The translations under genes and the position numbers were made by a program. The notes under the pieces are model-generated. The model made no database searches. It was not told where the DNA came from and was given only the letters and a program-made list of their open reading frames with translations. Source: Cyclina sinensis (lineage: Eukaryota > Mollusca > Bivalvia > Venerida > Veneridae). Taken from it: a DNA stretch of 64,000 nucleotides. The stretch lies in the NCBI GenBank assembly GCA_012932295.1, contig JAAONU010000014.1, positions 17,487,039 through 17,551,038 on the forward strand. The letters are read 5' to 3'. Shown in pieces: positions 1-11,348 of this stretch. Positions within the stretch are counted from its first letter, which is position 1. Each line of letters begins with the position of its first letter.

Positions 1-27
1 TATATGCTCCCACTTTGTGGGGGCATA
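1..27. repeat. terminal hairpin of a truncated interspersed repeat
   Basis: The window opens with an imperfect hairpin (TATGCTCCCAC / GTGGGGGCATA). The same kind of hairpin opens the microsatellite-tailed repeats near 30,737, 38,095 and 58,400, so this is probably the end of another copy cut by the window edge. The following 330 bases show nothing recognisable. Confidence 0.4.
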
Positions 28-364
28 AAGATCAGTTATCTTGAGGTCATCATTAAAAAGATATTTAAGAAATAAAAAGTGATCCCTATCAAATTTTAAG
101 TAGTATATTTCAAAATATCAGACAAAGTATTTAACTTAATTAATGCTCACAATAAAATTTAACATGTGAACACACGAAATAGGAAACATATTAAAAAAGT
201 TACAGAGGTGATCTTTGAAGGCTGGATTACTGAATGAATTTTACTGGCTTAGTCTTTGTTTCCAATAATGAGCCGTATCGCTCTTGTGCACATTCATTTT
301 TGTGATAATTTCTCTGACTTATTACAACAGTTAAAAATGCTATTATTTAATCATTCCTTTCAAC

Positions 365-1148
365 TAGGGATGGCAATGAGTAACCGGTTAACCGAGTACT
401 CGGTCGAACGTCCGAATATCGGTTAACAAAATTAATATTCGATTACTCGGCAAAAATATATAATTTCTACTTTTTTTGTGAATTAGAAAGGTTGGTGTAT
501 CCAATCAGTTCAGAAATTTGGAGATGTACATGTATCTTCATAAATACTTGTTAAATGCAATCAAAACATCCTTGCAGAGGTGCGAAAATGATATCGTTAA
601 TTTAACGAGGCGATCAACAGTTTGACACGCGCATGGGATTGAACACCTGTGTCGCTTACGTCATTCGACCTCTTATAATATTTAATTACCTTAAATTGTG
701 TAAGAGTTTGTTGTTTTTGTTATTTTTTGGGGTTTAACGCCGATTTCAACATGTGTTATATCTCGGCGGTTAGTCCACCTAACCGGTTTTCCTGGATAAC
801 TAACCAGTAATTGCCAGTTCCTCCGCCAGTGACTGACTACTGTCCCCACATGATCTACTCTGAATAAGAGGTGAGAGACAAATGAACATGTGTAAGAGTT
901 TGTAGCCGAAACTTGTTTTAAGGTATATGTTTTGAAAACAGCAAATGGCCAGATTGCTATTATGAATGTTAGATTAAAGGCAGTAGTATCTATGAATTTA
1001 AATAGAAAACGAAAGTAGCATGCAGACGGTGTTAATATATTGTGTTAAAATTTTGAAGATCATTGGAAATCATTCGAGTAACCGAGTACTCGATCGGAAA
1101 AATGACCGAGTACTCGAGTATTGATTTTGGTATTCGATGTCATCCCTA
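365..1148. mobile_element. non-autonomous hAT-type MITE with 8-bp target duplication
   Basis: The element is 784 bp long and starts TAGGGATGGCAATGAGTAAC; it ends with the imperfect reverse complement, GATGTCATCCCTA. A perfect 8-bp direct repeat, CTTTCAAC, lies at 357-364 and 1149-1156, which is the target duplication expected of hAT transposons. Inside both ends are stacked CGAGTACTCGG palindromes (about 396 and 1085). No transposase reading frame is present, so it must have been moved in trans. The exact duplication suggests a fairly recent insertion. Confidence 0.8.
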
Positions 1149-1156
1149 CTTTCAAC

Positions 1157-1980
1157 AGATCTGTATGCCTATTTTTTACACTGCTCATTGCAAAAACATG
1201 TATTTGCATGAATATGTACCAGCACATCATATTACATCATGAGTGATAATAGTTAATGATATCGAGACAAGAGTCTCACACTTAAACTGCCCTAAATACC
1301 TTTGTTTTCTCCGATAGTCTCATATTCTGTCCCCGCTTCCTTTTTTGCACTTGCGCCTGAAACTATTTTCAAAGAAGCAATTATTACTGACTACTGTTTT
1401 TCAACGAAACTTTATTTTACCAAGCTTTACTATATGTTTAATATGTTTGAAGATAATCTGCATTAAGAGAGAACATGAATATGACCATACCAAAAGACTT
1501 ACATCTGAATAGATTTAAACACTTGGTACTGTAGCTTAGAGGAATATTTAAAGCCTTTCAACACTTTCAAATCTATCCTAGTTTTCATGTACATGTATTT
1601 CTAATTTGTACAATCGAATTTAGTAATATTACAGACCCAAATAAAGAAACTAGTTCTACTTCCAAATAATCCATATAAAAACATAGAAGAAAAGCATTTA
1701 CCTGCTGCGACATTTACATAAGAAACGTTCAAATTTTCAGGCCTATTGCGACATCTGAAAAATTCAATTTGTTGCAAATATGTAACTTCATGCTCTTGAT
1801 GACCTTTAAGCAGACTACAAACTACAACAAGTAATGTGTTAACAATATCACAGTTGTAAAATTCAGGCTATATTCAACTTAAATCAAACGTTACCGTTGT
1901 AAAAACAAAATATACACATAGACGCAACCATTATTTGTCAGATGGAAATAATGAAAACAATGAATTTTATCAGTCTATTT
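1157..1980. other. no recognisable feature
   Basis: AT-rich sequence downstream of the hAT element. If the minus-strand receptor continues past its membrane exon, its cytoplasmic exons or 3' UTR would lie here. I see no convincing exon. Confidence 0.4.
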
Positions 1981-1982
1981 AG

Positions 1983-2092
1983 TTACCGGAAAACACCACT
2001 GCATTTATTCCTTCTGGGGACAAGTAATGTCAGGAGAATGCTCACGACAATCAGAAGGATCACAGCAACAACAGCCCCCGCAGTCTCGCCTT
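1983..2092 (-). CDS. transmembrane exon, probably 3' end of an EGF-type receptor
   Basis: A phase-1 exon follows a good acceptor (AAGTTGTCAG, ending at 2093 on this strand). It encodes a short acidic lead, about 24 hydrophobic residues (GAVVAVILLIVVSILLTLLV) and a stop-transfer basic cluster, PRRNK. This is the layout of the membrane exon of a type-I receptor. It is followed by CSGVFR and a TAA at 1983-1985; alternatively CCG|GTAACT at 1987 could be a donor leading to a cytoplasmic tail. Phase, strand and position, 0.8 kb beyond the last EGF exon, suggest it belongs to the EGF exons at 2.9-6.0 kb. That membership is inferred, not shown. Confidence 0.6.
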
Positions 2093-2870
2093 CTGACAAC
2101 TTTAGAAAGGCATCTGTCTCTGCCTCATCAACAACTAGACCAATCAAAAAATAAACAGTACATCTGTTATATAGTGACTGTCATTTCATTGTATTGAGCC
2201 AAAGTAACTACGTAAAATATTACGTGCATACAGCCATGGCATCAAATAGCAGTTTAATGGACTCGATATTAATATTCATATTCTTTAATCTAATAGCTGG
2301 AATCAAATAACTGGCTGTTATGATATTACAATGAAAATGAAAGAGGATGCAACACTGCAAAATGTTCTAAAATGTTCATTAAGAGATTAGTGAGGTTTGT
2401 ACTTCTATTTATATAGAGTAAAGTTGGTCATTTTTTTACAACTTTAACAACTTTAAACTTTAAATGTGATCGATACGAAATTTTATTTTTGTTTTCATTT
2501 ACTTAGTTACTAAAGGTCAGTCATCACTGTGCTGTAGAAAAGATGCATATCAATAAAAATTTTAAAGCGATAATACAAATCAAATACTGTATCAACTACA
2601 GTATTTCAGTAAATATTGATAGTATAAAAACGTTTTGTTTGAAAATTCAAATAGCATTAGAAATTTTTATACGTTTTAACTCTTACCAGTATCGCAATAC
2701 TTCCCTTTGCATCCAAACAACAACGACATGCTCCGTCAAATGCTTAGCTAACATAAGATATCGCAATATATTATGTATAAAAAATTAATTTTGAAAAATA
2801 TTTTTCAATATCTTTTTTCTTTTAAATCTCGAATTAAGTGAAGGCGATGTACACATTTTATCTATATAAG

Positions 2871-3025
2871 TTAAACAATTAAAACAAGTTTATTTTCAGA
2901 ACAAGTCTCTCCTTTCCATCCGGCATTACATGATAGGCATCTCCCGTTTTTCTTGTTGCAGATACCGTAACAGTTCGAATTACATGTGTTGTTGCATCCC
3001 GTTCCAAAGTACCCGTCAGCACATT
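2871..3025 (-). CDS. 8-Cys EGF/laminin-type exon without a clear donor
   Basis: After a phase-1 acceptor (CATCTTCCAG) the exon reads ECADGYFGTGCNNTC and continues through the usual eight cysteines to KGETC. This is the MEGF/SREC-type EGF pattern found in scavenger-type receptors. The sibling exons end at codon 44 with G|GT. Here that position reads TCTGAAAATAAAC with no GT, and the frame runs on to a TAA at 2871-2873. It is either an eroded exon, a terminal exon of a secreted form, or an exon using a weak donor. Confidence 0.6.
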
Positions 3026-3184
3026 CTGGAAGATGATATCATACCTGTAGTACTATATTTTGTGGTGTTTATAAAACTAGGATAAACATAGTTTAAGGTT
3101 CTCATGTCCATTCAAAGATAAGTTCAACCGGTATTCTGTATTTCTCTGTATTATATGTTATTTGGGTTTTTGAGTGAAATATGT

Positions 3185-3810
3185 GGATATATTACCTGCC
3201 AAGATTTTATATCACCCGAGCCGTTACCCTTCCCTGCCGAGTAAGACGATTTTAAAATCAATCATTGCTGTTTCAAATGAAACGTCGAAATACGATTCCC
3301 TTTAGGGTACCCCTTCACCTCAAAATGACGTCACAACATAACTTGTGCTAGCGAAAAGCGGTATTTTCCCAGAAGTGATATGTTTGTTTGAATATTAAAT
3401 TTATATCTTTAATGAAAGCCACAAATTTTCGGTTAATATTTCCGCGCATTCAGTACAGATTATTTTCTTAAACTTTTTTTTATTTTTATTTCAATAGTTC
3501 GTCTATATAGATCTACATGAAGTATTTGCTTTCGTACCTAATGAATGTAAACAAAGGAAAAGGAAGAATTGATATCAAGGTTTGGCGAGGTCATATTTGT
3601 TTCAAATACTACTGAGAATATTTATCATTAATTACTCTATTTTGGTAAATATATTTTATTTGCCAATTAAAAAGTGTTAACTTGTTTATCGGAATTTACA
3701 CTTTACAACATCGAACCGTACGCGCATCGTCACAGCGCATGTTGTTTACAACGTGGGGTACCCAAAGGGGGAATTTAATGTGCATATTACCTGTCTGGCT
3801 CGGTAATATC
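3185..3810. repeat. possible inverted-repeat element
   Basis: Related sequences face each other at the two ends. ATTACCTGCCAAG near 3191 faces GGCTCGGTAATATC near 3800, and TTTAGGGTACCCCTTCACC near 3301 faces GTGGGGTACCCAAAGGGGG near 3752. This suggests a MITE with sub-terminal inverted repeats inside the intron. No target duplication could be fixed. Confidence 0.3.
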
Positions 3811-4165
3811 AATTTCTTTCGACGGATCAAAAGCCAATCAAAAAGGAGAAAAAAAATATAAAGGATAATAAAACTGTTTATCTAAATGTCATTTATCTTC
3901 AAAAATACGGATCTATTTCATACATCTGATCTAATAAATATTGCAGGGTTCTTAAGGGATATATGACCATAAATGGAATAATAATGGTTTGAACGATGGT
4001 AAATTCAACATTTTGATTATTTCTGAGGCAAACTTAAACAAAATATTTAGCCGGTAAACATGCTAAAGGATTCAAGAACAATAAACGTAAAAGAAAAAAA
4101 TGGATATGTGCTTTCAATCAAATCTGATGGTAACTTTTAATTTTAACCATAACATATATGTTCAC

Positions 4166-4297
4166 CTGTAGTGCAGAAACTTCCGACCCATCCAGCTTTA
4201 CACGACATACATGTCCCTTGTGCCTTATCACAAATGTCATCACAGTTTTGACTGCACGTATTGTTACAACCAGTTCCAAACATGCCGTCGTGACATT
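4166..4297 (-). CDS. 8-Cys EGF exon A, receptor ectodomain
   Basis: The exon is exactly 132 bp, phase 1 to phase 1, between acceptor CGTTACAG and donor CTACAG|GTGAAC. It encodes 44 residues starting ECHDGMFGTGC and ending AGWVGSFC, with eight cysteines at MEGF/SREC spacing. Such modules mediate extracellular ligand or particle binding in scavenger-type receptors. It is the first member of a duplicated exon pair: its near-identical twin lies 1,014 bp away at 5180-5311. The start given is a splice site. Confidence 0.85.
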
Positions 4298-4802
4298 CTG
4301 TAACGAACTCGCAATTTTTGTAATTTACAAATTTCACTAATCTAAGTGCCTAGTCTTATTTGCGACCTGTTTTCTAGCTTAGAATCGAGTAGATAACGGT
4401 AATGTCTGAATACATTATGAGGAAAACAAAAAGCTGAAATCATGATAATAAGCTAAACTACAATTATTACTAATACGAATACTTAAAAGATGCACTCTTC
4501 TTCCTTAACCTTTTAAATGCGAATAGAAAGCAAAGGAAAATGGTTTAGAAGATAATTAAATCGGTCGATACATTAAGACAGATATGCCTTTTCATACAGT
4601 TACTTATAAAAACAACGAATCAAGCCATAATACTTATTATAATATTTTAAAACTATCTTATTTTATAGGACAAAATTTCTTTCTCAAGAACAAAATTCTG
4701 TCTGAAAAATAAATTGCTTTCACATTCCGTTTGGTATTTATCTCGAGCGTAATCAATAAAGCTGCGTCCTGTTACTGCGCTTTTAAAATGTCTAAAGATT
4801 AC

Positions 4803-4934
4803 CGGTAGAACAACGATCTCCTTTCCATCCAGCTTTACATGGCGAACACGACCCATCTGTTTTATTGCATTTTGTAATACAGTGATCACTGCAGATCTTA
4901 CTGCATCCTTTTCCATACGTCCAGTCATCACATT
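4803..4934 (-). CDS. 8-Cys EGF exon B, receptor ectodomain
   Basis: This is a 132-bp phase-1/phase-1 exon between acceptor CACTTATAG and donor CTACCG|GTAATC. It encodes ECDDWTYGKGCSKIC followed by CITKC, DGSCSPC and KGDRC, giving all eight cysteines. It is distinct from exon A in sequence but has the same fold pattern. Its duplicate at 5828-5959 has lost a cysteine and the donor, so this copy is the functional-looking one. Confidence 0.85.
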
Positions 4935-5179
4935 CTATAAGTGAAGGCAATAATATTCCACATTTCCGTCATGGGGCGTTCTATAAGATCTCATCTTATC
5001 TTAGCTATAACTAAAACTAATAATATAATACTATAACATGATAGTTATCATCTTTTCTTCTTTAAACAAAATATTTAGCCGGTAAACATGCTAACGGATT
5101 CAAGAAAAAAAATGGACATGTGCTTTTAACCAAATCTTATGGTAGCTGTTTGATTTTTAACCATAACATATATGTTCAC

Positions 5180-5311
5180 CTGTAGTGCAGAAACTTCCCA
5201 TCCATCCAGCTTTACACGAAAAACATGTCCCTCGTTCCTTATCACAAATGTCATCACAGTTTTGACTGCACGTATTGTTACAACCAGTTCCAAACATGCC
5301 GTCGTGACATT
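5180..5311 (-). CDS. EGF exon A', duplicate of exon A
   Basis: The 132-bp exon has the same acceptor, donor (CTACAG|GTGAAC) and phase as the exon at 4166-4297. It differs in only a few codons (DKERGTCFSC against DKAQGTCMSC; GWMGS against GWVGS). All eight cysteines and both splice sites are kept, so it can be spliced in without frame loss. Flanking intron sequence is also duplicated, so the whole two-exon unit of about 1.02 kb was copied in tandem. Confidence 0.85.
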
Positions 5312-5827
5312 CTGTAACGAACTCGCAATTCTTGTAATTTACAAAATACACTAATTTAAGTGCCTAGTCTTATTTGCGACCTGTTTTCTAGATTAGAATC
5401 GAGTAGATAACGGTGATTGCTGGATACATTATGAGCGAAACAAAAAGCTGAATTTATGATAATAAGCGAAACTACAATTATTACTTATACTAATACTTAT
5501 AAGAAACATTCTTCTTCCTTACCCTTTTTAAATGCGAATACGGAAGCAAAGGCAAAAACAGTACATCAAGTTGGTCGATAAATTTAGACAGATATGGACT
5601 TTTCTTACTGTTAATTGTAATAGCAACTAATCATTGACAAGTTATTATACTTATTATTACATTTTTAAAACTTTCTTATTTTATAGGACAAAATTTCTTT
5701 CGCAACAACAAAAAACAGTCTGAAAATTAATTGCTTTCATATCCCGTTTGGTATTTATCTCGAGCGTAATCATTTAAGTGTGAGAAATGCATCTTGCTAT
5801 TGCGTTTTAAAAATGTCTATAGCTTTC

Positions 5828-5959
5828 CGGTCGAACAACGAACTCCTTTCCATCCAGCTTTACACGGCGAACGTGATCCATCTGTTTTATTGCATGTTGT
5901 AATACAGTGATCACTGCATATCTTACTGCATCCTTTTCCATACCTCCAGTCATCACATT
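5828..5959 (-). pseudogene. EGF exon B', eroded duplicate exon
   Basis: This duplicate of exon B carries two lesions. The donor reads CGACCG|GAAAGC instead of G|GT, and the conserved cysteine of DGSCSPC is arginine (DGSRSPC), leaving seven cysteines. The acceptor CACATATAG is intact. If read through, the frame stops a few codons later (TGKL then TAG). It is probably skipped in the transcript; skipping a phase-1/phase-1 exon does not shift the frame. Confidence 0.75.
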
Positions 5960-6783
5960 CTATATGTGAAGGTAATAATGTTCCACATTACCGTCATGGG
6001 GCGCTCTATAAGATCTTATCGTATCAAAGTTATAGCTATAACTAGCAATGCAAAATCAATAAGATTAGTGTCCCTTGATAAAACTTCATGAATATTAATT
6101 AAGCGCAACAGTCGGCCCAGAGTTGGTGCCTGATAAAAAAAACTAGCTTGGATGGAATCAGTCTCATATTAATATTAAAGATCAACCATTGAAAGGCTCG
6201 GAAACGCCTAGAATTTTCTAGAAATCGCTTGCTTTCTCAAAGGTAACAGGTCTTGAAAAATAACGAAGACGTTTTTTGTGTTTCCGGCCGATTTCGCTTA
6301 AGTTACTGATTGTATCTTTAAATCTTATGTATGTTTTAAAACATTCAGTCATGTTTTGATAAGATAACCACCGTAGAAGTAACGAAACTAATTGTTATTT
6401 GACCCATGTACAAATGTAAACAAAAAAAGATGGCGGCTGTTACGAAAGAGGAGTCATTCTGTCCCGATTGAATTTTTGTTGATTGCTGTGTGTCTGTAAT
6501 TGTTTTTCCTTTTAATTTTAATAAAACTTATTTCAACAGTCGACGTGGCTTCCCTCTGTTATTTTTGCTTATATAAAGTTAGTTTAGTAACTTAATTTTT
6601 ATAAAGTTTCGAAAACGAAAGAAGGTTATTCCATTGATTCGTACACACATTTCGCACCACGTTTTGAACGAGATATTTCTGCTGGCGTTTAAAGACCAAG
6701 CATTCTGTAAATTGTTGTTTTTATCCATTATATAGATGAATATTCGTTGTAATGCTTCTGGTTTGTTACGTCAATGACATCAT
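5960..6783. other. no recognisable feature
   Basis: AT-rich intronic or intergenic sequence upstream of the EGF exon cluster on the minus strand. I recognise no exon or named repeat. Confidence 0.4.
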
Positions 6784-6792
6784 GTTACAAAA

Positions 6793-7190
6793 CATCGTCG
6801 GTGACCCCCGGTACATATTCCGCACAACTACATTATTTACCGTGGGATAATTGACTGCTGATTATTCGTTTTTATGAATATTTATTAGCAAAGGGATGTA
6901 ACTCTTCGTCGAATGAGATGCCGCATTACAAATAGACACTCTTCAGTGTGGAGAGTAGGCATAATGACAAGTTACTTAAAATAGACGTATTTCCCAGGAT
7001 TTAAACATAGGCGCGGAAGGCAAATTGTAACAAGTAATTTCACTGGCTGAGATTCCGCAAGGGAAATCTTACGGAAACCAATGAAAGTAGTTAATGAATT
7101 ATTCATGAGTACGAAATTTTACCAGCCAATTGTCCCACGGTAGATAAATAGAGTGAAACGGAATGGATCGAACGTGGGTTTCCGACGATG
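6793..7190. mobile_element. Mutator-like MITE, copy 1, 9-bp target duplication
   Basis: The 398-bp element begins CATCGTCGGTGACCC and ends GGGTTTCCGACGATG, so its ends are inverted repeats. It is flanked on both sides by the 9-bp repeat GTTACAAAA (6784-6792 and 7191-7199). A nine-base duplication is the hallmark of Mutator-like transposons. A second, highly similar copy sits at 45063-45461 with a different 9-bp duplication. No coding capacity is seen. Confidence 0.85.
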
Positions 7191-7357
7191 GTTACAAAAA
7201 TTAAAATAAAAATTAAAATTACTTTCCAATTACTCAGCCTTGATTATTGAATTTACAAATTACAGAGAATAGTGTATACGTTGGTTATTACATCCTATAG
7301 TTTTATGAAGTCTATGCTAAATTTACTGAAATGGGCTTAATTGTTTATTAGTTGTAG

Positions 7358-7576
7358 ATAGAAGAACATAGAATGAGTGAGAATCTCTTTGACACAGAGT
7401 CTGACATTAATAGTGACAGAGACTCTCTGAGAGAGTTTATACTTATATCAGATAGTGATGTATCCACTCAAACAACATCCGATTATGACGAACCTGTAGA
7501 TCCTTTGTCAACATATGAAGAGTTTTCATCTACATTGGAGAAACAGCCAACTGAGTCCCTTGATTTAACCACAAAG
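7358..7576 (+). CDS. acidic exon of an unidentified plus-strand gene
   Basis: The exon is bounded by acceptor TTAGTTGTAG and donor AAAG|GTCAGTG. An ATG at 7373 gives 68 codons up to the donor (MSENLFDTESDINSDRDSLR at the start), very rich in Asp, Glu and Ser and ending phase 0. The frame is also open 5' of the ATG to the acceptor, so it may be internal. It looks like a disordered acidic segment. No family is recognised and no following exon was found. It lies just beside Mutator MITE copy 1. Confidence 0.4.
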
Positions 7577-7639
7577 GTCAGTGGTAGAATGCTTGAAATA
7601 TTTTGCTATTACACAATATTATTTTCAGGCATAAAATGA

Positions 7640-9065
7640 AGAATGCATAAAGTAAATCATTAATTCCATATAGGGATGCTGTTTTAACCATAATTTTACT
7701 TCTAAAAAAACCTCTTTTAAGTATAGGTATTCTATATAATAAAGTGGCTGTTATAAGCAGGTGACTGTTAAAAAAGATGTATTGTTTCCATTAATTCTAT
7801 TAAATAATTCAAAGTTATCAATGACTGTTTTAAGTATTGTCATACTTATTAAAACCTGTTTTCAGCTTTGATAACACTATTACTAAAAGTGGCCATTTTA
7901 AGCAGGTGTTTGTTTAATGATGTATTTAGTAGTAAATGGTTATAATGGATACTAAAATAATGATTGCTGGAGGTAGAAGATTTCTCAGTAAAGATACCAT
8001 TTACCAGTTACATTTTCCAGTTAGTTATAATCTTCTTTTCATTGCAAGTTGTTATTATGGTATTTTGTGATCAACGTTAATTTTGTGAATGACAAGATAT
8101 AAGTAGAGAGAAAACCAGAAATTTAACACACTGTAAGTGATTTTTGGTGTTTTTTTATACTAAGGAAGTGTTTATAATAAAAAAAAGTGACAGATTATCA
8201 TGACTTAGGCCTGTTTTATCAAGTATAAAAATTAGGTCAACATTTATGGTATTTTGCTGAAGGAGAATTTTCGTGCAGATATATAGTGTGTGTGCACAAA
8301 CAGCCATTACTTCTATTATAATTGGAATATCTCAGATGTTTTTTGCTGTTTTGTAAACAGGAAATATGCATCTTTTAAGAATTGCAACAACTTTGAGTAA
8401 AATTTCAAGTTGAAAAAATCATGTTGCATTGCTACTATAACTAATAAAATAATAAAGAAACTACTATAAGATAAATAGTTATCATCTTTTCTTCTTTGTA
8501 TACCTTTTTTATCTAGAAAAAATGTAACTAAATTGTAACACATTAACTATATTTTGAAATGTTCGACTTCAATAAATAGTTATTTAAATGTGATTAATTT
8601 GAAGTACTTAACTTTTGATATAAGGTCGGCTTATAGAGCATTTATATTTATTAAATGAACAATAAGCATCGACACACAAGATATTTTAGTAAGATCTAGA
8701 CATTCGTTTCTCTCTACGCCAGTAAACATGGAACAGCTTTGACGAAGCAAATCAACGTTTCTTTGGCTAAGAAACAATAACGAACTCTTTTAATACAAAT
8801 GGCGGAAACAAGACAAGGGGCGACAAATCCCATAACCATACTAGGGTAAAACTCGGTTAAACCGTACCATACAGTTTCTTCTATTTTACAAGATAGAAAA
8901 TAATCTCAATCAGATAGATAATAAAAACATCCAGTTATAAGTGCTATGGTTTGAAAAATGATGACCTAATCCCACGAATGTGAAAAGTATTTAACTATGG
9001 ATCAGATTACGACTACAGAAAAGAAAACAACATTGTAAAATGGTAAACTGTTCACTGATGTCAAT
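7640..9065. other. no recognisable feature
   Basis: AT-rich sequence between the acidic exon and the 3' LTR of the retroelement. Short open frames here have no codon or family signal. Confidence 0.4.
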
Positions 9066-9070
9066 ACGGA

Positions 9071-9592
9071 TGTAACCGGGGTGTAGTATAACTACGACGG
9101 TGATAGAGTTTGATATACCATTTATTAACATACGGACGGACGAAGACAGTATAAAGAGCCAGAATCGTCAGTGGTTTCATTAATTAATAAATTAATGTAA
9201 GGGTACCAAAGTAATAGGTACAACTTAATGTAGAAAAGAGATGGTCGCGAGACCATCCTCTCACACTGAGGTCCCTAGTAGTTCTGCGCGGATACAAAGG
9301 TGCGATGGCGGGAAGTTAGTAGTGCAGAGGTGATATGGACGTGAATAGGACTGAGCATTCACTGAAAAGTTCTCACTCCAATCACTCATACGATATACAA
9401 ACAATAGAACAATACTCGAACTGCGCATGAAATATACAATAGTTTGGTGAACATATATCACACAGTCAGTAAACAATGATGTATATACCCTAAGCTGAAG
9501 TTATTAAACCAGTCTAGAGACACAAGGCCAGATCTACCAATCTGCAAGACTACAACATAATTACAAGTAAAATAAATACACTGGGCTACACA
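9071..9592 (-). repeat. putative 3' LTR of the Ty3/gypsy element
   Basis: On the minus strand a purine tract (CTCTAAAGAGGGGGAA) is followed directly by TGTGTAGCCC, the usual junction of polypurine tract and LTR. The proposed LTR ends ...CCCCGGTTACA at 9071, giving TG...CA ends and about 520 bp. A possible poly(A) signal (AATAAA) lies inside. I found no second copy upstream of gag, so the boundaries rest on this one copy. Confidence 0.5.
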
Positions 9593-10557
9593 TTCCCCCT
9601 CTTTAGAGAAATGGCTCCAGACATTTTTAGAATCTGTTGTAGTAAACAAAATAAAATAAAAATATTTTCTTAGCAAAACAATTATTACGTCTCGCTGGTA
9701 GATCTGAAAAAAAAACATTGAACACATATTTAAAACACAGAAAAAAACATTTATTGTTAAAATCAAAGTACCATTACTGTCTTGATAACTATTTGAATTT
9801 ATTCTGAAAATATATTTAACTGCGAAGTATGAAGAGTGGAAGTCTGAAATACAAAATTCTAATTTAATCAAAATAATATAAGCTTGAACATCATGGAGAA
9901 ATTCTGAAATTGATGTGAAATGATTTCTATTAGTAAAATACAATTTCAATTCTTATCTGGCAAAAACTAAGATCTAACCTATTGACCTAGTTATACACTT
10001 CTATTATTCTTACTGTTATACAACTGTAACTTAATTTATGAAATGCTATAGATAAATGCTGAAAATAATTAGATTTAAAGGTGTACTGGTAAGTCCTACA
10101 TGAATGTAATTAAAGGGACACACTCAATCTTATTAGCATTAAAGGTACATGACTGAATTAAGCAGATCTAATGGTATACAATGTAAAATAAACAATATAT
10201 AACTGAAATAAACTAAAGGTACCATGCAAATAAAATAATGAATGCACAACATGGGAAGCACAGATACCTTGCAAAAGATACAAACAAGTATAATTACAGA
10301 TTTCCCACTATATGGAAGCTGCAATAGAATTAAAACAATAAATTCATTAAAGCCGGGTTGCTGCTAACCTGTTGTGATTTCTGAAATACAACAATATGAA
10401 TTAGAGCAAAATGAACTGACACAGATTTTCAAAGAAAGTAGCATGAAATAAGGTTTTCATATAAAGAAATCTGTTATTACTACAAACAGAAAATGAAAAC
10501 AACATTATTTATGCATAAACAGTGCAAATTGGGTGTGGTATTATAAAAATATCACAT

Positions 10558-11285
10558 TTACACAAAAACTTCTTGTCCTGTGTCATTAAAGCCTATGTCT
10601 TCTTGAGGTGGAATTTCAATAATTGGGGTGACCCATGATCCATATCTGTCTAGGGGCTTCCTTCGACGGACCGGACGAGGTTCAACGGTTGGTTCTCTCT
10701 CAGGCTCCGGTTCAGTGGAAGTAATTCCAGTATACCCTGTTGAGGCATGGTCCTCAGTTGGATTAGTTGAATCCGGCACATCCATAGAAAATAAAGTAGA
10801 GGAAGGAACCTCTTCTGTAACATTTTGCTCAAGCCCAGTGGAGGTGGTTTCCTGAGTCTGTAGAGTCTCCGGTACTCCATGGGTGGCACTCTGGATGGTC
10901 GTTTCATCCAACGTTGTTTGAGTTACTGATCTGGGAGCTGGGTTCGGATAGTTTGGTGGACGGAATGGTGGTGGAATATATCCACTGTACTGTAATCAAA
11001 TTAAAGTTTTAAAAATAATAAGTTTTAAAAATTAATTAATTTCCCAACATATTAATAGTCATAGTTAATAAGGTGGGTAATTGGAACCATTTTAACTGCA
11101 TGTTTACTTAATACATAATAGTCCTTCAAATAAGGAGGATTCCTTTTTCGATTAGGTCTATCATTAGAAACATTTTCAGCTGAATGAAATGTATCATTAG
11201 AAACAGCTTCAACTGAATGAGGTGTATTACTATCAAGAGGTTCATCCTCATCACCAAAGCTACTTAGATCTAAATCATAATTCAC
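10558..11285 (-). pseudogene. C-terminal region of gypsy pol, broken
   Basis: Two open pieces (11285-11052 and 10911-10558) encode Ser/Thr/Glu-rich sequence. Each holds a short basic-proline motif of the kind seen at the C-terminal end of some molluscan gypsy polyproteins (NRKRNPPYLKDY and RPVRRRKPLDRYGSW). The two motifs suggest an internal duplication. The function is unknown. Confidence 0.45.
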
Positions 11286-11348
11286 TGTTTGTGCAGTATC
11301 ACTTTCCTTATCTACAGTGGTTTTCTGATTCGCATCAGCGGGTTCACT

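Noticed and set aside
9458..9949. 163-codon minus-strand open frame
   Set aside because: It runs across the proposed polypurine tract/LTR junction of the retroelement and has no recognisable domain.
10628..10907. Open frames on the plus strand and in another minus frame
   Set aside because: They are shadows of the gypsy C-terminal coding region in the main minus frame.
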